Under the pieces are notes generated by a model. It was not told where the DNA came from. It searched no databases and saw only the letters and a program-made list of their open reading frames with translations. Positions 49,909 to 60,004 of a stretch of DNA of 64,000 bases are shown piece by piece. The translations under genes were made by a program, and so were the position numbers. Source of the stretch: Marinobacter nitratireducens. Lineage in GTDB: Bacteria > Pseudomonadota > Gammaproteobacteria > Pseudomonadales > Oleiphilaceae. Position 1 is the first letter of the stretch. Each line of letters begins with the position of its first letter. Where the stretch lies: assembly GCF_000708045.1 (NCBI RefSeq), contig NZ_ANIE01000006.1, forward strand, positions 248,001 to 312,000, read 5' to 3'.

Positions 49909-51284
49909 GAGTTATTCACCTTTTCCTGTATTCCCTCCACCACGTGCTCCATGGCAGAACTTCGAGAACCTTTCACCAGCACCGTCATCGGCAACTTATT
50001 TGAGCTGATAATCGCTTCGACTGCGTCTTCATGAGCCTGGAACATTTCTGTTTCCGGCCCGAACCCCCTGGCGTATCCATCACACCCCGGGCCGACGGTT
50101 ATCAACCGATCAATCTTCTCGTCACGTGCGCAACGCCCGACTTTCTCGTGTAACTCCATCGCGGTCGCGCCCAACTCAGCCATGGCTCCGAAAACCGCGA
50201 TTCGTTCTCCCGGCTTTCCCGATAAAACCCGCACTGCGGCCATCATCGACGCCGGGTTTGCGTTGTAACTGTCGTCAATCACCGTGATATCGGGCGTCAC
50301 CTGCACGCTTTGCAGGCGGCCCCGGACCGGAATCACGGAAGCCAGTCCATCAACAATGTTCTGGTCGGTAGCCCCCAGTTGCCGGGTGGCTGCCACCGCC
50401 AACAGGGCGTTAGTAATGTTGTGATCGCCCTCAAGCGCCAACGCGATCCTGCAGGTCCAACCAGCCGGCCCCGTGACCGTAAATTCCAACCCGGCACCAT
50501 TGGTACTTTGCACCTCAGCGGTGTATGTCGCTCCGGACGAACCCTGGCGACTGACACTGGCCACCGGTCGACTTCCTGCTCGCGCCTTCCACTGATCAAA
50601 GGCGGGATCATCCCGGTTGAGAACCACCAGTCCCTGCTCCGAAACTCCCTCAATGATTTCGCCTTTTGCCCGGACGATGTTCTCGTAACTGCCGAACCCT
50701 TCGAGGTGGGCAGTTCCAGCATTAGTGAGAATCGCCACCTCCGGGCGGGTAATTTCCACGGTATGAGCAATCTCCCCCAGACCGCTGGCGCCCAACTCAA
50801 TCGCCCCGAACCGATGCTTCGGCGAGAGCCTGAACAGCGTTAGAGGCACACCGATGTGATTGTTCAAGTTGCCACTCGTTGCCAGGGTCTCACCCATTTG
50901 CATCAGGATCGCTGCGGTCATTTCCCTGACCGTCGTTTTCCCACTACTACCCGTAACAGCGACCAGTCGAGCATGACTTTCCCGACGATTACCGGCAGCC
51001 AGCTGAGCGAGCGCCTCGACGGTGTCTGCCACGACCAGCTGCGGGAAATCCAGCCCGGGCTCCGGCGTATCAACCACGGCCGCCAAGGCACCTTTTTCCT
51101 GCGCCATCTTAAGGAACCGGTGGCCATCAAAGTTTTCTCCACGAAGCGCCACAAACAGCTGCCCCTCGCCCAGGGTTCTCGTATCCGTCGATACCCCGGT
51201 AAATCTGAGCGAAGCCCAGCGCTCATCGCCAACGGACGCATTCATCCATCCGGCAGCTTCGGCCAGCGAAAAGGCGCGCATCAT
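49893..51284 (-). CDS. murF: UDP-MurNAc-tripeptide--D-alanyl-D-alanine ligase
   Basis: MurF attaches D-Ala-D-Ala, completing the UDP-MurNAc-pentapeptide. The 463-aa Mur ligase has [25 protein letters not shown], the ATP loop [26 protein letters not shown], and [17 protein letters not shown], in which the last two residues before Ala form the conserved Mur loop. Its first ATG overlaps the murE stop by 4 bases. Confidence 0.97.
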   Translation of the reverse strand: MMRAFSLAEAAGWMNASVGDERWASLRFTGVSTDTRTLGEGQLFVALRGENFDGHRFLKMAQEKGALAAVVDTPEPGLDFPQLVVADTVEALAQLAAGNRRESHARLVAVTGSSGKTTVREMTAAILMQMGETLATSGNLNNHIGVPLTLFRLSPKHRFGAIELGASGLGEIAHTVEITRPEVAILTNAGTAHLEGFGSYENIVRAKGEIIEGVSEQGLVVLNRDDPAFDQWKARAGSRPVASVSRQGSSGATYTAEVQSTNGAGLEFTVTGPAGWTCRIALALEGDHNITNALLAVAATRQLGATDQNIVDGLASVIPVRGRLQSVQVTPDITVIDDSYNANPASMMAAVRVLSGKPGERIAVFGAMAELGATAMELHEKVGRCARDEKIDRLITVGPGCDGYARGFGPETEMFQAHEDAVEAIISSNKLPMTVLVKGSRSSAMEHVVEGIQEKVNNSCCSG

Positions 51285-52765
51285 GCCACACCTCCATTCA
51301 GGTTCAGGCCAAGGCGTACCTGTTCGGAATCACTGAAATGAACCCTCTGGCCCGCTGCCTCCTGATAGGTCTCATGGCCTTTGCCGGCAATCAGGACCAG
51401 GTCGCTCTTGTCAGCCATTGAAATCGCCCGCTCAATCGCCTCCGCCCGGTCATGAATCAGAGCCACTGCCTCCGGCGAGGAGAAACCAGTGAATATGTCG
51501 GCCGCAATTGCCGGTGCGTCCTCATTACGGGGGTTATCATCGGTCACAATCACAACGTCAGCCCGGGATTCCGCTTCACGCGCCATTTCAGGTCGCTTAC
51601 CCCGATCGCGATCCCCTCCGCAGCCAAATACACAGATCAACCTCCCACTGACGTGCGGCCGCAAGGCTGCCAGTGCGTTGGCGAGTGCATCCGGGGTATG
51701 GGCATAATCCACGACCACCCGTTTGCCAGTGGAGCCGGTGAATAGTTCAAGGCGCCCTGGGGGCGGAACAAGCTCTTTCACGGCCGCCTGAACCCGCTCC
51801 ACCGGCACACCAAGGGTAAGCACGACGGCCATGGCAGCGAGCACATTGCTGGCGTTAAAGCTCCCCATCAGAGAAGACGCAATCTCGAACCCGCCCCACT
51901 GGCCATCGACTTCCGCACGGAAACCCTCGCCCGCCGGGGTGAACGACCGCAGCCAGAGCTCAGTCTGAGCCTCATGGAGGCTGTAACGTATCCGATCACA
52001 CTTACCCTCCAACTGCTCAAACAGCTGGCGCCCGAATGGGTCATCAAAGTTGATCACTGAAAAGTGGAGGCCTTCGCGCGTAAACAGCTTTGCCTTCGCC
52101 TCACCATAGGCTTCCATGGAACCGTGGTAATCCAGGTGGTCCCGGGTCAGGTTGGTAAACACCGCACCGGTCATTTTCAGGTCGTCCACCCGACCCTGAT
52201 CCAAGGCATGGGATGACACCTCCATCGCAGCAGCCCGTCCACCCTGGTTCAGAATCCGCCATAGAATGCGGTTTACCTGAACCACATCCGGCGTGGTATG
52301 TGAAGCTTCCTGCAATGCCCCCGGCATCCCGTAACCAATGGTGCCCAGAACACCGCATGGAGTCCCTGTTTCCTTCAAAAGCTGTGCGATGTATTGAGTT
52401 ACCGACGTTTTCCCGTTTGTGCCGGTTACCCCGATCAATCGCATTCTCTGCGAAGGATGCTCAAAAAAGCGGTCGGCTATGGTTCCCAGCCAGCCACGTA
52501 AGCCAACCACGGGAACCACAAGGGCGCCACTGTACTCATGGCACTCTCCCGGTGACTCTGATTCCAGCAAGACCACCGTTGCGCCCGCTTTTACTGCGTC
52601 TTTCAAGTAGTGGTTGGAGGGCGTGTTACTCCCTGCCAGTGCCACAAAGGCATCGCCCCCAACAACCTCCCGGCTGTCCGTTCGCAGGCCATGAATCGTG
52701 ACATCAAAAACCGAAGGTACGTCCACAATACCGTGTAACAACGTGCTGAGAGATGTGATGCACAT
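51281..52765 (-). CDS. murE: UDP-MurNAc-L-alanyl-D-glutamate--2,6-diaminopimelate ligase
   Basis: MurE adds the third residue of the stem peptide. The 494-aa enzyme has LRTDSREVVGGDAFVALAG, the ATP loop GVTGTNGKTSVTQYIA, MEVSSHALDQGRV, VVDYAHTPDALANAL, and DDNPRNEDAPAIAADI. That DDNPR motif is the marker for meso-diaminopimelate specificity, as expected in a Gram-negative. The ATG at 52765 follows the ftsI stop by 4 bases; the frame open to 52816 is not needed. Confidence 0.97.
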   Translation of the reverse strand: MCITSLSTLLHGIVDVPSVFDVTIHGLRTDSREVVGGDAFVALAGSNTPSNHYLKDAVKAGATVVLLESESPGECHEYSGALVVPVVGLRGWLGTIADRFFEHPSQRMRLIGVTGTNGKTSVTQYIAQLLKETGTPCGVLGTIGYGMPGALQEASHTTPDVVQVNRILWRILNQGGRAAAMEVSSHALDQGRVDDLKMTGAVFTNLTRDHLDYHGSMEAYGEAKAKLFTREGLHFSVINFDDPFGRQLFEQLEGKCDRIRYSLHEAQTELWLRSFTPAGEGFRAEVDGQWGGFEIASSLMGSFNASNVLAAMAVVLTLGVPVERVQAAVKELVPPPGRLELFTGSTGKRVVVDYAHTPDALANALAALRPHVSGRLICVFGCGGDRDRGKRPEMAREAESRADVVIVTDDNPRNEDAPAIAADIFTGFSSPEAVALIHDRAEAIERAISMADKSDLVLIAGKGHETYQEAAGQRVHFSDSEQVRLGLNLNGGVA

Positions 52766-52769
52766 AGCC

Positions 52770-54518
52770 TTACCCTCGCTCTCCAGGAACCTGACCAGGT
52801 GCTCCCACCTTGCCAACCTCCAACTCAGGCTTCACATTCAACAGTCGCAGAGCGTCACTCATGACCCTGGCAAATACCGGTGCGGCTACCTCACCGCCGT
52901 AGTATTCACCAGAGTGCGGCGCATCAACGGCCACAACCGTAACGATTCTCGGGTTATCAATGGGCGCCATACCAGCGAATATGGCTTTATACTCGCTGTC
53001 TTCGTATCCCTGCTTACCGACCAGGTGAACGGTACCGGTTTTCCCGCCAACCGAATAAAGCCCGGTCTTCGCCCGCGAGCCGGTACCATTAGTGACCACC
53101 TCGTGCAACATATTCCGGACCTCATGCGTCACCTTCTCAGAAATGACACGTTGCCCCTCCGGCTTATCGTCCAGCTTGAGCAGACTTAGCGGATATCGGA
53201 TACCGCCATTCGCGATCACCATATAGGCCTGCGCAAGCTGCAATGCTGTAACGCTCAAACCATACCCATAGGAAAGCGTCGCCTCTTCAACCGGGCGCCA
53301 CTTCGGGGGAGCGGGCAGTACACCGACCGCCTCACCCGGAAACCCGATACCCGTCGGCTGCCCGAGACCAACCCGGCTATACAGGTCGCGGATGACATCG
53401 CCGCCAATATCGGTCGCGATGCGGCTCATTCCTACGTTACTGGACTTGGCAATAATCTTGGTCAGATCCATGACGCCATAGTTCCGGTGGTCCCGAATGG
53501 TGAAACGACCAAAACGCCGATAACCCGGCGACGTATCGATGGTGCTGTTCACGTCGTATTTGCCTGTTTCCAGAGCAGCAGCCATCGTGATGGGTTTCAT
53601 GGTGGAGCCCGGTTCAAAAAGATCCGTAATCGCCTTGTTCCTGAGATTCTCCGCAGCCAGCTGACTACGATCGTTCGGGTTGTATGACCCCTGATTCACC
53701 ATGGCCAACACCTCACCGGTGTCGACATCCAGCATGACCAGCGTTCCGCCGTTGGCGTCGTGCGCGTTGACTACGGCTTTCAGTTCCCGGTATGCAAGGT
53801 ACTGGAGACGAAGATCAATACTGAGATCCAGGTTACGACCGGGGCTGGCATCCCGAATCAGGCTGAGATCCTTGATGACGCGCCCCCGGTTGTCCTTTAG
53901 AACCCGCTTGCGCCCCGGCACACCGGACAGCCACTGGTTGTAGGTCAGCTCCATACCTTCCTGACCATACTCATCAATGTTGGTAAAGCCCACGATGTGA
54001 GCGGTTACTTCCCCAGCCGGGTAGTAACGACGGTACTCCTGACGCGCATAGATGCCATCGATATCGAGAGCCATCACCTTGCGAGCCAGGGAAGGCTGAA
54101 CTTTGCGACGCAAGTAAATGAATTCACGTCCCGAGTATTCCCTGAGGCGATTTCTCAGTCCGGCTTCATTGACATCGAGTACCCGAGCGAGATTGCTCAG
54201 CCGGGCTTCCTCAGGATCCGCCTCGGACGGATTTGCCCAAATGGTTTGGACCGGCGTACTCACCGCCAAAGGCTCACCGTGGCGATCCGAGATAACACCC
54301 CGGTGGGCATCAATACTCTCCACCCGAATTGTCCGAACATCACCCTGTTTGCGCAGGAAATCGTTGTCGACGACCTGCAGATCCACCAACCGCCAGCCCA
54401 GAAGCGCAACGACCAGAAGAAAAACGCCCAGCACGCAGCCGAAGCGCCAGGCTTCAAGGCCCTGCGCCAGCATCTGCCTCCACGTTGTCTGTTTTCCCTG
54501 ACCGGACAATGCATTCAC
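52770..54518 (-). CDS. ftsI: Penicillin-binding protein 3 / FtsI (septal transpeptidase)
   Basis: FtsI cross-links septal peptidoglycan made by FtsW. The 582-aa class B PBP has a single membrane helix (FGCVLGVFLLVVALLGW, about 27-43), the pedestal domain, and a transpeptidase domain with S305-T-M-K308, S-S-N361 and a KTGT near residue 495 (SVGGKTGTVHL). Length is typical of Pseudomonas-type FtsI. It lies 32 bases after ftsL. Confidence 0.97.
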   Translation of the reverse strand: MNALSGQGKQTTWRQMLAQGLEAWRFGCVLGVFLLVVALLGWRLVDLQVVDNDFLRKQGDVRTIRVESIDAHRGVISDRHGEPLAVSTPVQTIWANPSEADPEEARLSNLARVLDVNEAGLRNRLREYSGREFIYLRRKVQPSLARKVMALDIDGIYARQEYRRYYPAGEVTAHIVGFTNIDEYGQEGMELTYNQWLSGVPGRKRVLKDNRGRVIKDLSLIRDASPGRNLDLSIDLRLQYLAYRELKAVVNAHDANGGTLVMLDVDTGEVLAMVNQGSYNPNDRSQLAAENLRNKAITDLFEPGSTMKPITMAAALETGKYDVNSTIDTSPGYRRFGRFTIRDHRNYGVMDLTKIIAKSSNVGMSRIATDIGGDVIRDLYSRVGLGQPTGIGFPGEAVGVLPAPPKWRPVEEATLSYGYGLSVTALQLAQAYMVIANGGIRYPLSLLKLDDKPEGQRVISEKVTHEVRNMLHEVVTNGTGSRAKTGLYSVGGKTGTVHLVGKQGYEDSEYKAIFAGMAPIDNPRIVTVVAVDAPHSGEYYGGEVAAPVFARVMSDALRLLNVKPELEVGKVGAPGQVPGERG

Positions 54519-54550
54519 CCTGACGGTTATTGTTTTCTATCCGCTGTTAT

Positions 54551-54961
54551 TTACTGTGCCGTAACCGGTGACATCAGAGGCACCAGAACAATGTCCTGAC
54601 GTCCGGGAACCACCATGTCAAAGCGCTCAGCCGCAAGCTTCTCCACGCGCCCGTGAGCACTCAGCGCGCTCTGCTCCAAAAGCAGCTGACTCCACTCACG
54701 CTGATAGCTGTCGCGCTGCCCCTGCAGATGGGATAAGGTGTTAAAAAGGCTTCTGTTTTCATAGGCTCCGGCAACCACGCCAATGGCCGAGGTCAAAAGC
54801 AGCACCGCCAGCACCAGTGACACCAGAACGTTGCGCTGCTTCGTCGCTTCAAAGACGCGACGCGAAATCCTGACAGCAGTCGCTACTCCGTCCCGGACTT
54901 TCTGCTTGCTGAGTCTCGCCGACCTGGTCGGTTGTTCGATGGCTACGGCGCCCATACTCAC
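54551..54961 (-). CDS. ftsL: Cell division protein FtsL
   Basis: FtsL is a small bitopic protein forming the FtsQLB complex that activates FtsWI. The 136-aa product has a basic cytoplasmic N-terminus of about 45 residues, one membrane helix ([22 protein letters not shown]), and a periplasmic coiled-coil segment ([20 protein letters not shown]). It is longer at the N-terminus than E. coli FtsL (121 aa), but an in-frame ATG at 54955 changes little. It overlaps rsmH by 4 bases. Confidence 0.9.
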   Translation of the reverse strand: MSMGAVAIEQPTRSARLSKQKVRDGVATAVRISRRVFEATKQRNVLVSLVLAVLLLTSAIGVVAGAYENRSLFNTLSHLQGQRDSYQREWSQLLLEQSALSAHGRVEKLAAERFDMVVPGRQDIVLVPLMSPVTAQ

Positions 54962-55941
54962 GCACTCCCCTGCGTCGTGTTGCTTGCCCCGGTGCGCTCT
55001 AACACGCGCATGACCGCACTCCGGGCTCTAACGTTGTCACTAATTTCTTCTGCATTGGCTTTGCTTGCCTTGCCAATCAGGCGAAAAGCCGAAACTTCCT
55101 GATCTGCGGTTACCGGGATACCCCGCGGCAACTTTGGCCCCCGAGCCAGGTCCCGCATGAATCGCTTGACCAACCGGTCTTCCAGCGAGTGGAAACTGAT
55201 TACAACCAGGCGACCACCAGGCTTGAGTCGATCAACGGCCGATTGCAGCCCCGCTTCCAGATCCTCCAGCTCCCGATTGATAAAAATCCGGATCGCCTGA
55301 AACGTTCGCGTTGCAGGATGCTTGTGCTTTTCCTTTTTGGGCACAGCCTCACTGACCAACTCAGCAAGCTGACGCGTTGTTTCTATGGATTCCTCCTCAC
55401 GACGCGCCACAATCAAACGGGCGATACGGCGGGAAAACCTCTCCTCTCCGTATCGCCAGATCACATCTGCGATGTCCTTCTCATCAGCCTCAGCAAGCCA
55501 CTCTGCGGCGCTGGGCGATTGCTGCGGATTCATCCGCATATCCAGAGGACCATCTCGCATAAAACTGAATCCCCTTGCTGGGTCATCAAGCTGAGGTGAA
55601 GACACCCCCAGGTCCATTAACACACCGTTGACCTCGTCCCAGTCGCGCCGATCCAGGGCCAGCCCAATCTCAGCAAACGAGCCGTGGAACCAGGAAAAAC
55701 GTGCGTCCTCCACAGCCAGGCTTTCTGCCACAGCAATGGCTTCTGGATCTTTGTCGATTCCGAGCAAACTGCCCTGTTCGCCCAAGCGCCCAAGAATGAG
55801 ACGAGAATGACCACCACGCCCAAAGGTGCAGTCGACATAGTTTCCAGCGGGGTCGTTGACCAGATAATCAACCGCCGAGTCCAGGAGAACCGAGCGGTGC
55901 GAATACCCCAACTCGCCCTCCTGCCTGTTACCGGAGGTCAT
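54958..55941 (-). CDS. rsmH: 16S rRNA (cytosine-1402-N4) methyltransferase
   Basis: RsmH methylates N4 of C1402 in the 16S rRNA P-site; RsmI, also in this window, adds the 2'-O-methyl to the same residue. The 327-aa SAM enzyme shows [15 protein letters not shown], the SAM-binding [35 protein letters not shown], and [18 protein letters not shown]. It overlaps mraZ by 4 bases and ftsL by 4 bases. Confidence 0.97.
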   Translation of the reverse strand: MTSGNRQEGELGYSHRSVLLDSAVDYLVNDPAGNYVDCTFGRGGHSRLILGRLGEQGSLLGIDKDPEAIAVAESLAVEDARFSWFHGSFAEIGLALDRRDWDEVNGVLMDLGVSSPQLDDPARGFSFMRDGPLDMRMNPQQSPSAAEWLAEADEKDIADVIWRYGEERFSRRIARLIVARREEESIETTRQLAELVSEAVPKKEKHKHPATRTFQAIRIFINRELEDLEAGLQSAVDRLKPGGRLVVISFHSLEDRLVKRFMRDLARGPKLPRGIPVTADQEVSAFRLIGKASKANAEEISDNVRARSAVMRVLERTGASNTTQGSA

Positions 55942-56390
55942 AGGGAAAGAGCCTCCATCTCTGGCGGCATGTCATCGTCATCGGAAGATTCATCCAGCCA
56001 GGCAAACCAACGCTCCTCACTCCAGAGCTCCAGCTTTTTTCCCTGACCAATCAACATGAGCTTTTTCTCAAGGTGGGCATAGCTCCTCAGCGTCGGCGGA
56101 ACAAGGATACGGCCAGCCGAATCCATTTCCATTGGCGCAGCATTACCAAGGAGTAATCGCTGCAGGCGCCGTGCGGCCTTATTCATATTTGGAAGCGCTT
56201 CAATTTTCGGCCTCAGCTCTTCCCATTCCGGCTCTGGATACATCAGAAGACAGCGCTCTTCATCGGCATTCGCGGTCAATACAATGCGCCCACCACAGGA
56301 CTGCGCGAGCTCTTCGCGCACCTTGGCGGGGATCGCCAGGCGACCCTTCGCATCCATATTGATGGCATGACTGCCGAGAAAATTGCTCAT
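55938..56390 (-). CDS. mraZ: Transcriptional regulator MraZ
   Basis: MraZ is the DNA-binding regulator of the dcw cluster, a ring-shaped oligomer. The 150-aa protein has two AbrB/SpoVT-like repeats, each with the DxxGR motif: [14 protein letters not shown] near residue 12 and [14 protein letters not shown] near residue 90. It is the first gene of the cluster. Just upstream lie a good sigma-70 promoter and four direct repeats spaced exactly 10 bases apart that fit MraZ boxes, implying self-repression of the cluster. Confidence 0.97.
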   Translation of the reverse strand: MSNFLGSHAINMDAKGRLAIPAKVREELAQSCGGRIVLTANADEERCLLMYPEPEWEELRPKIEALPNMNKAARRLQRLLLGNAAPMEMDSAGRILVPPTLRSYAHLEKKLMLIGQGKKLELWSEERWFAWLDESSDDDDMPPEMEALSL

Positions 56391-56415
56391 TTATGCCTTC
56401 TCTGAGGGTTCGAAA

Positions 56416-56451
56416 TCCACAAAAAACCACTTCAAACCACTTTTTCCCACT
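56416..56451 (-). promoter_or_regulatory. MraZ operator: four 10-bp-spaced direct repeats
   Basis: Reading the minus strand from 56451 downward, the sequence shows GTGGG, GTGGT, GTGGT and GTGGA, each starting exactly 10 bases after the previous one (cores at 56446-56450, 56436-56440, 56426-56430, 56416-56420). E. coli MraZ binds TGGGN direct repeats spaced by 5 bases, that is, a 10-bp period. The array occupies the initially transcribed region between the predicted start point and the mraZ ATG, where bound MraZ would block initiation or clearance. Regulation is inferred from this match. Confidence 0.85.
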
Positions 56452-56458
56452 TCTGCAC

Positions 56459-56487
56459 ACTATAGAAACACGCAAATCACAATGCAA
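56459..56487 (-). promoter_or_regulatory. Promoter of the mraZ/dcw cluster
   Basis: On the minus strand TTGCAT (56482-56487) and TATAGT (56459-56464) are separated by exactly 17 bases. Transcription would start near 56452, immediately before the MraZ box array, with about 60 bases to the mraZ ATG. Upstream of this promoter, 56488-56688 is AT-richer and contains no gene or motif I can recognise. Confidence 0.75.
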
Positions 56488-56694
56488 GCGCCGTCAACGG
56501 CACCACAGTTGCGAAAGTTCCTTTTATGACAAGAGGTTACGAACACACATTCAGGAGTGCGCGGAGATTACGGAAAAGAAAAGAAGGAAAATCAACCACC
56601 TGCAAAAAGTTCTGAAGATGGCAAGTGAGGTTTAAGATTATTTGGCTATAACGGAAGGAATGTGAGAACGATAGAAATCACAGTGGTTAAAAAA

Positions 56695-57042
56695 TGAGCT
56701 CGCCGATAAGCCGGGTTCTGTCTTGGACAGTCATTCATCTAGGGGCTGCGTCACCACAGCCCTCAAGCAACCTACCCGAATCCAGCGCGGGCCACGCCAT
56801 TGGATTCCTATTTGGTCTTGCTCCAGGTGGGGTTTACCATCGCCGTGAACTGTTGCCAGTCACGCGGTGCGCTCTTACCGCACCATTTCACCCTTACCGT
56901 CGCCCGAAGGCGCTTAGGCGGTTTACTTTCTGCTGCACTGTCCGTCGGCTCGCGCCGCCCAGGCGTTACCTGGCACCTTGCCCTGCGGAGCCCGGACTTT
57001 CCTCCCCCGGTTCAACCGGCGGCGACTGTCTGGCGAGCTCGG
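56695..57042 (-). ncRNA. rnpB: RNase P RNA (type A)
   Basis: RNase P RNA is the catalytic subunit that trims tRNA 5' leaders. On the minus strand the sequence contains the P4-region hallmark GAGGAAAGTCCGGGCTCC near the 5' end and the conserved AGACAGAACCCGGCTTATCGG near the 3' end. The terminal helix P1 forms between GGCGAGCTC (56696-56704, 3' side) and GAGCTCGCC (57032-57040, 5' side). A run of T follows the 3' end (56689-56694). The length of about 350 nt is normal. The exact ends are estimated from P1 and the promoter. Confidence 0.95.
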
Positions 57043-57047
57043 CGGTG

Positions 57048-57076
57048 AAGATACTCCTGTCACTACAACCTTGCAA
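57048..57076 (-). promoter_or_regulatory. rnpB: rnpB promoter
   Basis: On the minus strand TTGCAA (57071-57076) and TATCTT (57048-57053) are spaced by 17 bases, placing the start point near 57041, exactly at the 5' side of the P1 helix of RNase P RNA. It sits just beyond the rsmI stop codon. Confidence 0.75.
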
Positions 57077-57095
57077 GAAAAACCGGCCACACCAC

Positions 57096-58028
57096 TCAGT
57101 CCGGTTTTAACGCCAGAGCCCGCTGGTAGAGCTCGTTCTTGGACTTCCCGGTCAGGCCAGCCACGATCTTCGCCACTTTTTTGACCGGCAACTCGCCAAC
57201 CAGAGCCGAGATCAACCGGTCCACCTCGATGGCGCCAGCCTCATCATCTCCCGATTGAGAGTCTGCACCACGAACCATAACAACAAACTCGCCACGAGTT
57301 CCATGAGGGTCGGCCTGCAAAGCCCCCAAAACCTCTTTCGCCTCCCCGGAATAAAACGTTTCAAAAGCTTTGGTGAGTTCGCGGCCCAGAACCACCTCCC
57401 TCTGGCCACCAAACACATCAACCAGATCCTGAACAGTGTCCAGGATTCGGTGAGGGGATTCATAGAACACCAGCGTTGCGGATTCGTCCTGCAAACCCTC
57501 AAGAATGCCCTTTCGCCCGGATCGCTTGGCCGGCAGGAAGCCCGCAAAAAGAAAACGATCCGTCGGCAGCCCTGCCGCACTGAGCGCAGCAATAAATGCA
57601 CAGGCGCCCGGAATGGGAGAAACAGGCAGATTCCGGTTTCTCGCCTCGCGCACAAGCACGTAGCCGGGATCCGATATCAGCGGGGTTCCGGCATCAGACA
57701 CCAAAGCAACACTATTGCCGGCTTCGAGCTCCTCAAGAACAACACCCATTCGGGCGCGCTCATTGTGGTCGTGCAACGCAACCATCCGCTTTTGCACACC
57801 AAGATGCTGAAGCAGCCGTGTGGTATGCCGGGTATCCTCTGCAGCAATAACCGAAACCGTCGACAGAATTCGTGCCGCCCGCGGGGAAAGGTCATCCAGA
57901 TTACCGATCGGCGTAGCCACTATATAAAGCGTGCCACGGGATTCATCGCTGTCAGTCCCAACGCCCACGCCTGTCAATTCGGAATTCAAATTTCCCGCCT
58001 CTCTGCCTGCTTTATCCATCCAATGCAT
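57096..58028 (-). CDS. rsmI: 16S rRNA (cytidine-1402-2'-O) methyltransferase
   Basis: RsmI methylates the 2'-OH of C1402, complementing RsmH on the same nucleotide. The tetrapyrrole-methylase-type protein shows LYIVATPIGNLDDLSPRAARIL, AAEDTRHTTRLL, LVSDAGTPLISDPGYVLV, and FYESPHRILDT. It has a C-terminal extension ending in KSKNELYQRAL. The frame is open to 58124; ATG at 58028 or 58019 would leave 27-30 residues before the conserved core, and neither has a clear ribosome site, so the start is uncertain. It diverges from lpoA. Confidence 0.93.
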   Translation of the reverse strand: MHWMDKAGREAGNLNSELTGVGVGTDSDESRGTLYIVATPIGNLDDLSPRAARILSTVSVIAAEDTRHTTRLLQHLGVQKRMVALHDHNERARMGVVLEELEAGNSVALVSDAGTPLISDPGYVLVREARNRNLPVSPIPGACAFIAALSAAGLPTDRFLFAGFLPAKRSGRKGILEGLQDESATLVFYESPHRILDTVQDLVDVFGGQREVVLGRELTKAFETFYSGEAKEVLGALQADPHGTRGEFVVMVRGADSQSGDDEAGAIEVDRLISALVGELPVKKVAKIVAGLTGKSKNELYQRALALKPD

Positions 58029-58126
58029 GACACTTACGTCATGTGAATTGACCCCGGAGCTGTTAAACTTGCCCCCGTACCTGTCGGCGGTCCCGAGCCC
58101 ATTCACCCGGAGTAGTTTTGCCAACC

Positions 58127-59983
58127 ATGACCAAGAATCGATTCAACCACCGAGCCTTTGCCGCTGTGTTCACGGTGGCCCTGCTATCAGCCGGGTGCGC
58201 CAGCGTGAATCTGCAATCCCACATCGCAGCAACACCTGAGCAAGCCCTGGAACTGGCCAGCCAGGAATCGAACCGGGAGACCGCGCAACGCTACCTTCTC
58301 CGGATCGCGGGCCGCTTTCAGGATCAGGGCAACCACGCAGATGCCAGCAAGGTACTCCAAAGCGAGTTACTGGCGCAACTCAACGCCCCCTTGGACAGCC
58401 AACAACGGCTGATGGCCATGGCCAGCGCCGACGCTCTTCAAGACAGCGCCTGGGCAGAGAAAATAGCCAACAATCTCTCACCAGACAGTTTCATCGGCTA
58501 TCCTCCAGAGTTGCTCGCCAAAGCGGCAAAGCTGCAGGCAAAAACCTACAGTCTTGCCAACGACCGCACCAGTGCGGCAATGACGCTCATTCTGCTTGCG
58601 CAGACTGACAGCTCAGCAAACCCTCAGAAACTGCACGACAAAATCTGGCAATTACTGAAGTCATCTTCAGAGGCCAAGCTGGCAAGCGCCAGCACCAAGG
58701 CTATCGGCTTTGAGACCCAAGGCTGGCTTGAGCTTGCCTCCACACTACGGGACCCTGGCACGGAGCTCGACGAACAGGGCCGGATCATTCGCCGCTGGCA
58801 GAATAACTGGCCAGGGCACCCCGCTGCTCAAGTGTTACCCTCGGAACTGCAACTGATCGCATCCCTATCTGAAAGCCGCCCGGAAAAGATTGCCCTGGCT
58901 CTGCCCCTGGAGGGCGCCCTGGCATCCGCGGGCAAGGCCATCCGGGATGGGTTTATAGCGGCCTATTACCAGGACTCAACCGTTGATCGCAGCGTCACCG
59001 ATATACGGGTTGTAGACACCTCCAACCAACCATTCCGCGAAATCTATCAAAACCTCGTCAGACAAGGCGTCGACCTGATTATCGGACCGCTGGAAAAGGA
59101 GGCACTGACTGACCTGGCTTCCATGAACACCCTTCCGGTACCTACACTCGGCCTCAACTATCTGCCAGCAGAAACCCGGGCACCGGACGGACTCTACCAA
59201 TTCGGGCTGTCAGCCGAGGACGAGGCCAGGCAGATAGCAAACCGACTTACGCAACAAAACATCCGCGATGTCCTGGTGCTCATTCCTCAGGGCGAATGGG
59301 GAGATCGCGTCGAAGCCGCGCTGCTACAAAGAATGTCGGAGAATGGCGGCATCGTTCTGGATACTGAGCGCTTCTTCCCGGATGACAATTTACGGGCAGT
59401 GACCGCCGACTTACTGGGCATCACCGTCTCCAGGAATCGAGCCATCCAGGTTGAACGAACCATTGGGCTGAATGTGGAATTTGAGCCTCGCCTGAGGCAG
59501 GATGCGGAGGCGATTGTGATGGTTGCCAACCCGACGATTGCGCGCCAATTCAAACCACTATTCGCCTTCTATTTCGGTGGTGAACTACCTGTATACTCGC
59601 CATCGATCGTCTACGAGGGCACGCCGGATCCATCCCGCGACCGTGACCTGGAGAACGTTATCTTTACAGACATCCCCTGGACTCTGGGCCAGCCAGACCA
59701 ACTCAAAACCCAGGCCGACAAACATCTGTCCGGCACCCGGGGGCAACTCGGGCGCCTGTTTGCCATGGGTGCGGATGCCTGGCAACTCAGCAAACGTCTG
59801 CCATTGCTTCGGCAAGTAGAAACCGCATCGCTGAATGGCTACACCGGCGAACTGACAATGACCAGAGAAGGTAGCGTCCACCGCAAGCAATTATGGGCGC
59901 AGTTCCAAAGGGGCCAGCCCGCCCTGCTGGAGAACACCACTCCCGCCTCAGAGGCTCCTGTCGAGGAAATGCCAGAAACCTGA
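58127..59983 (+). CDS. lpoA: Penicillin-binding protein activator LpoA
   Basis: LpoA is an outer-membrane lipoprotein that activates PBP1A across the periplasm. The 618-aa protein has a lipoprotein signal (FTVALLSAGCASV), a TPR-like helical N-terminal domain (about 30-240), and a C-terminal periplasmic-binding-protein type I fold (KIALALPLEGALASAGKAIRDGF onward; DLIIGPLEKEAL). A TTG at 58118 is 5 bases from GGAG and could be the true start; the ATG at 58127 is 14 bases away. It heads lpoA-yraN-diaA, divergent from rsmI, the order seen in E. coli. Confidence 0.92.
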   Translation: MTKNRFNHRAFAAVFTVALLSAGCASVNLQSHIAATPEQALELASQESNRETAQRYLLRIAGRFQDQGNHADASKVLQSELLAQLNAPLDSQQRLMAMASADALQDSAWAEKIANNLSPDSFIGYPPELLAKAAKLQAKTYSLANDRTSAAMTLILLAQTDSSANPQKLHDKIWQLLKSSSEAKLASASTKAIGFETQGWLELASTLRDPGTELDEQGRIIRRWQNNWPGHPAAQVLPSELQLIASLSESRPEKIALALPLEGALASAGKAIRDGFIAAYYQDSTVDRSVTDIRVVDTSNQPFREIYQNLVRQGVDLIIGPLEKEALTDLASMNTLPVPTLGLNYLPAETRAPDGLYQFGLSAEDEARQIANRLTQQNIRDVLVLIPQGEWGDRVEAALLQRMSENGGIVLDTERFFPDDNLRAVTADLLGITVSRNRAIQVERTIGLNVEFEPRLRQDAEAIVMVANPTIARQFKPLFAFYFGGELPVYSPSIVYEGTPDPSRDRDLENVIFTDIPWTLGQPDQLKTQADKHLSGTRGQLGRLFAMGADAWQLSKRLPLLRQVETASLNGYTGELTMTREGSVHRKQLWAQFQRGQPALLENTTPASEAPVEEMPET

Positions 59984-60004
59984 TCAACTAACGGATATCC
60001 CGCC

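Noticed and set aside
56697..57110. Open frame of 138 codons in the rnpB region
   Set aside because: The sequence is RNase P RNA on the other strand, with its hallmark P1 and P4 elements; the frame is accidental.
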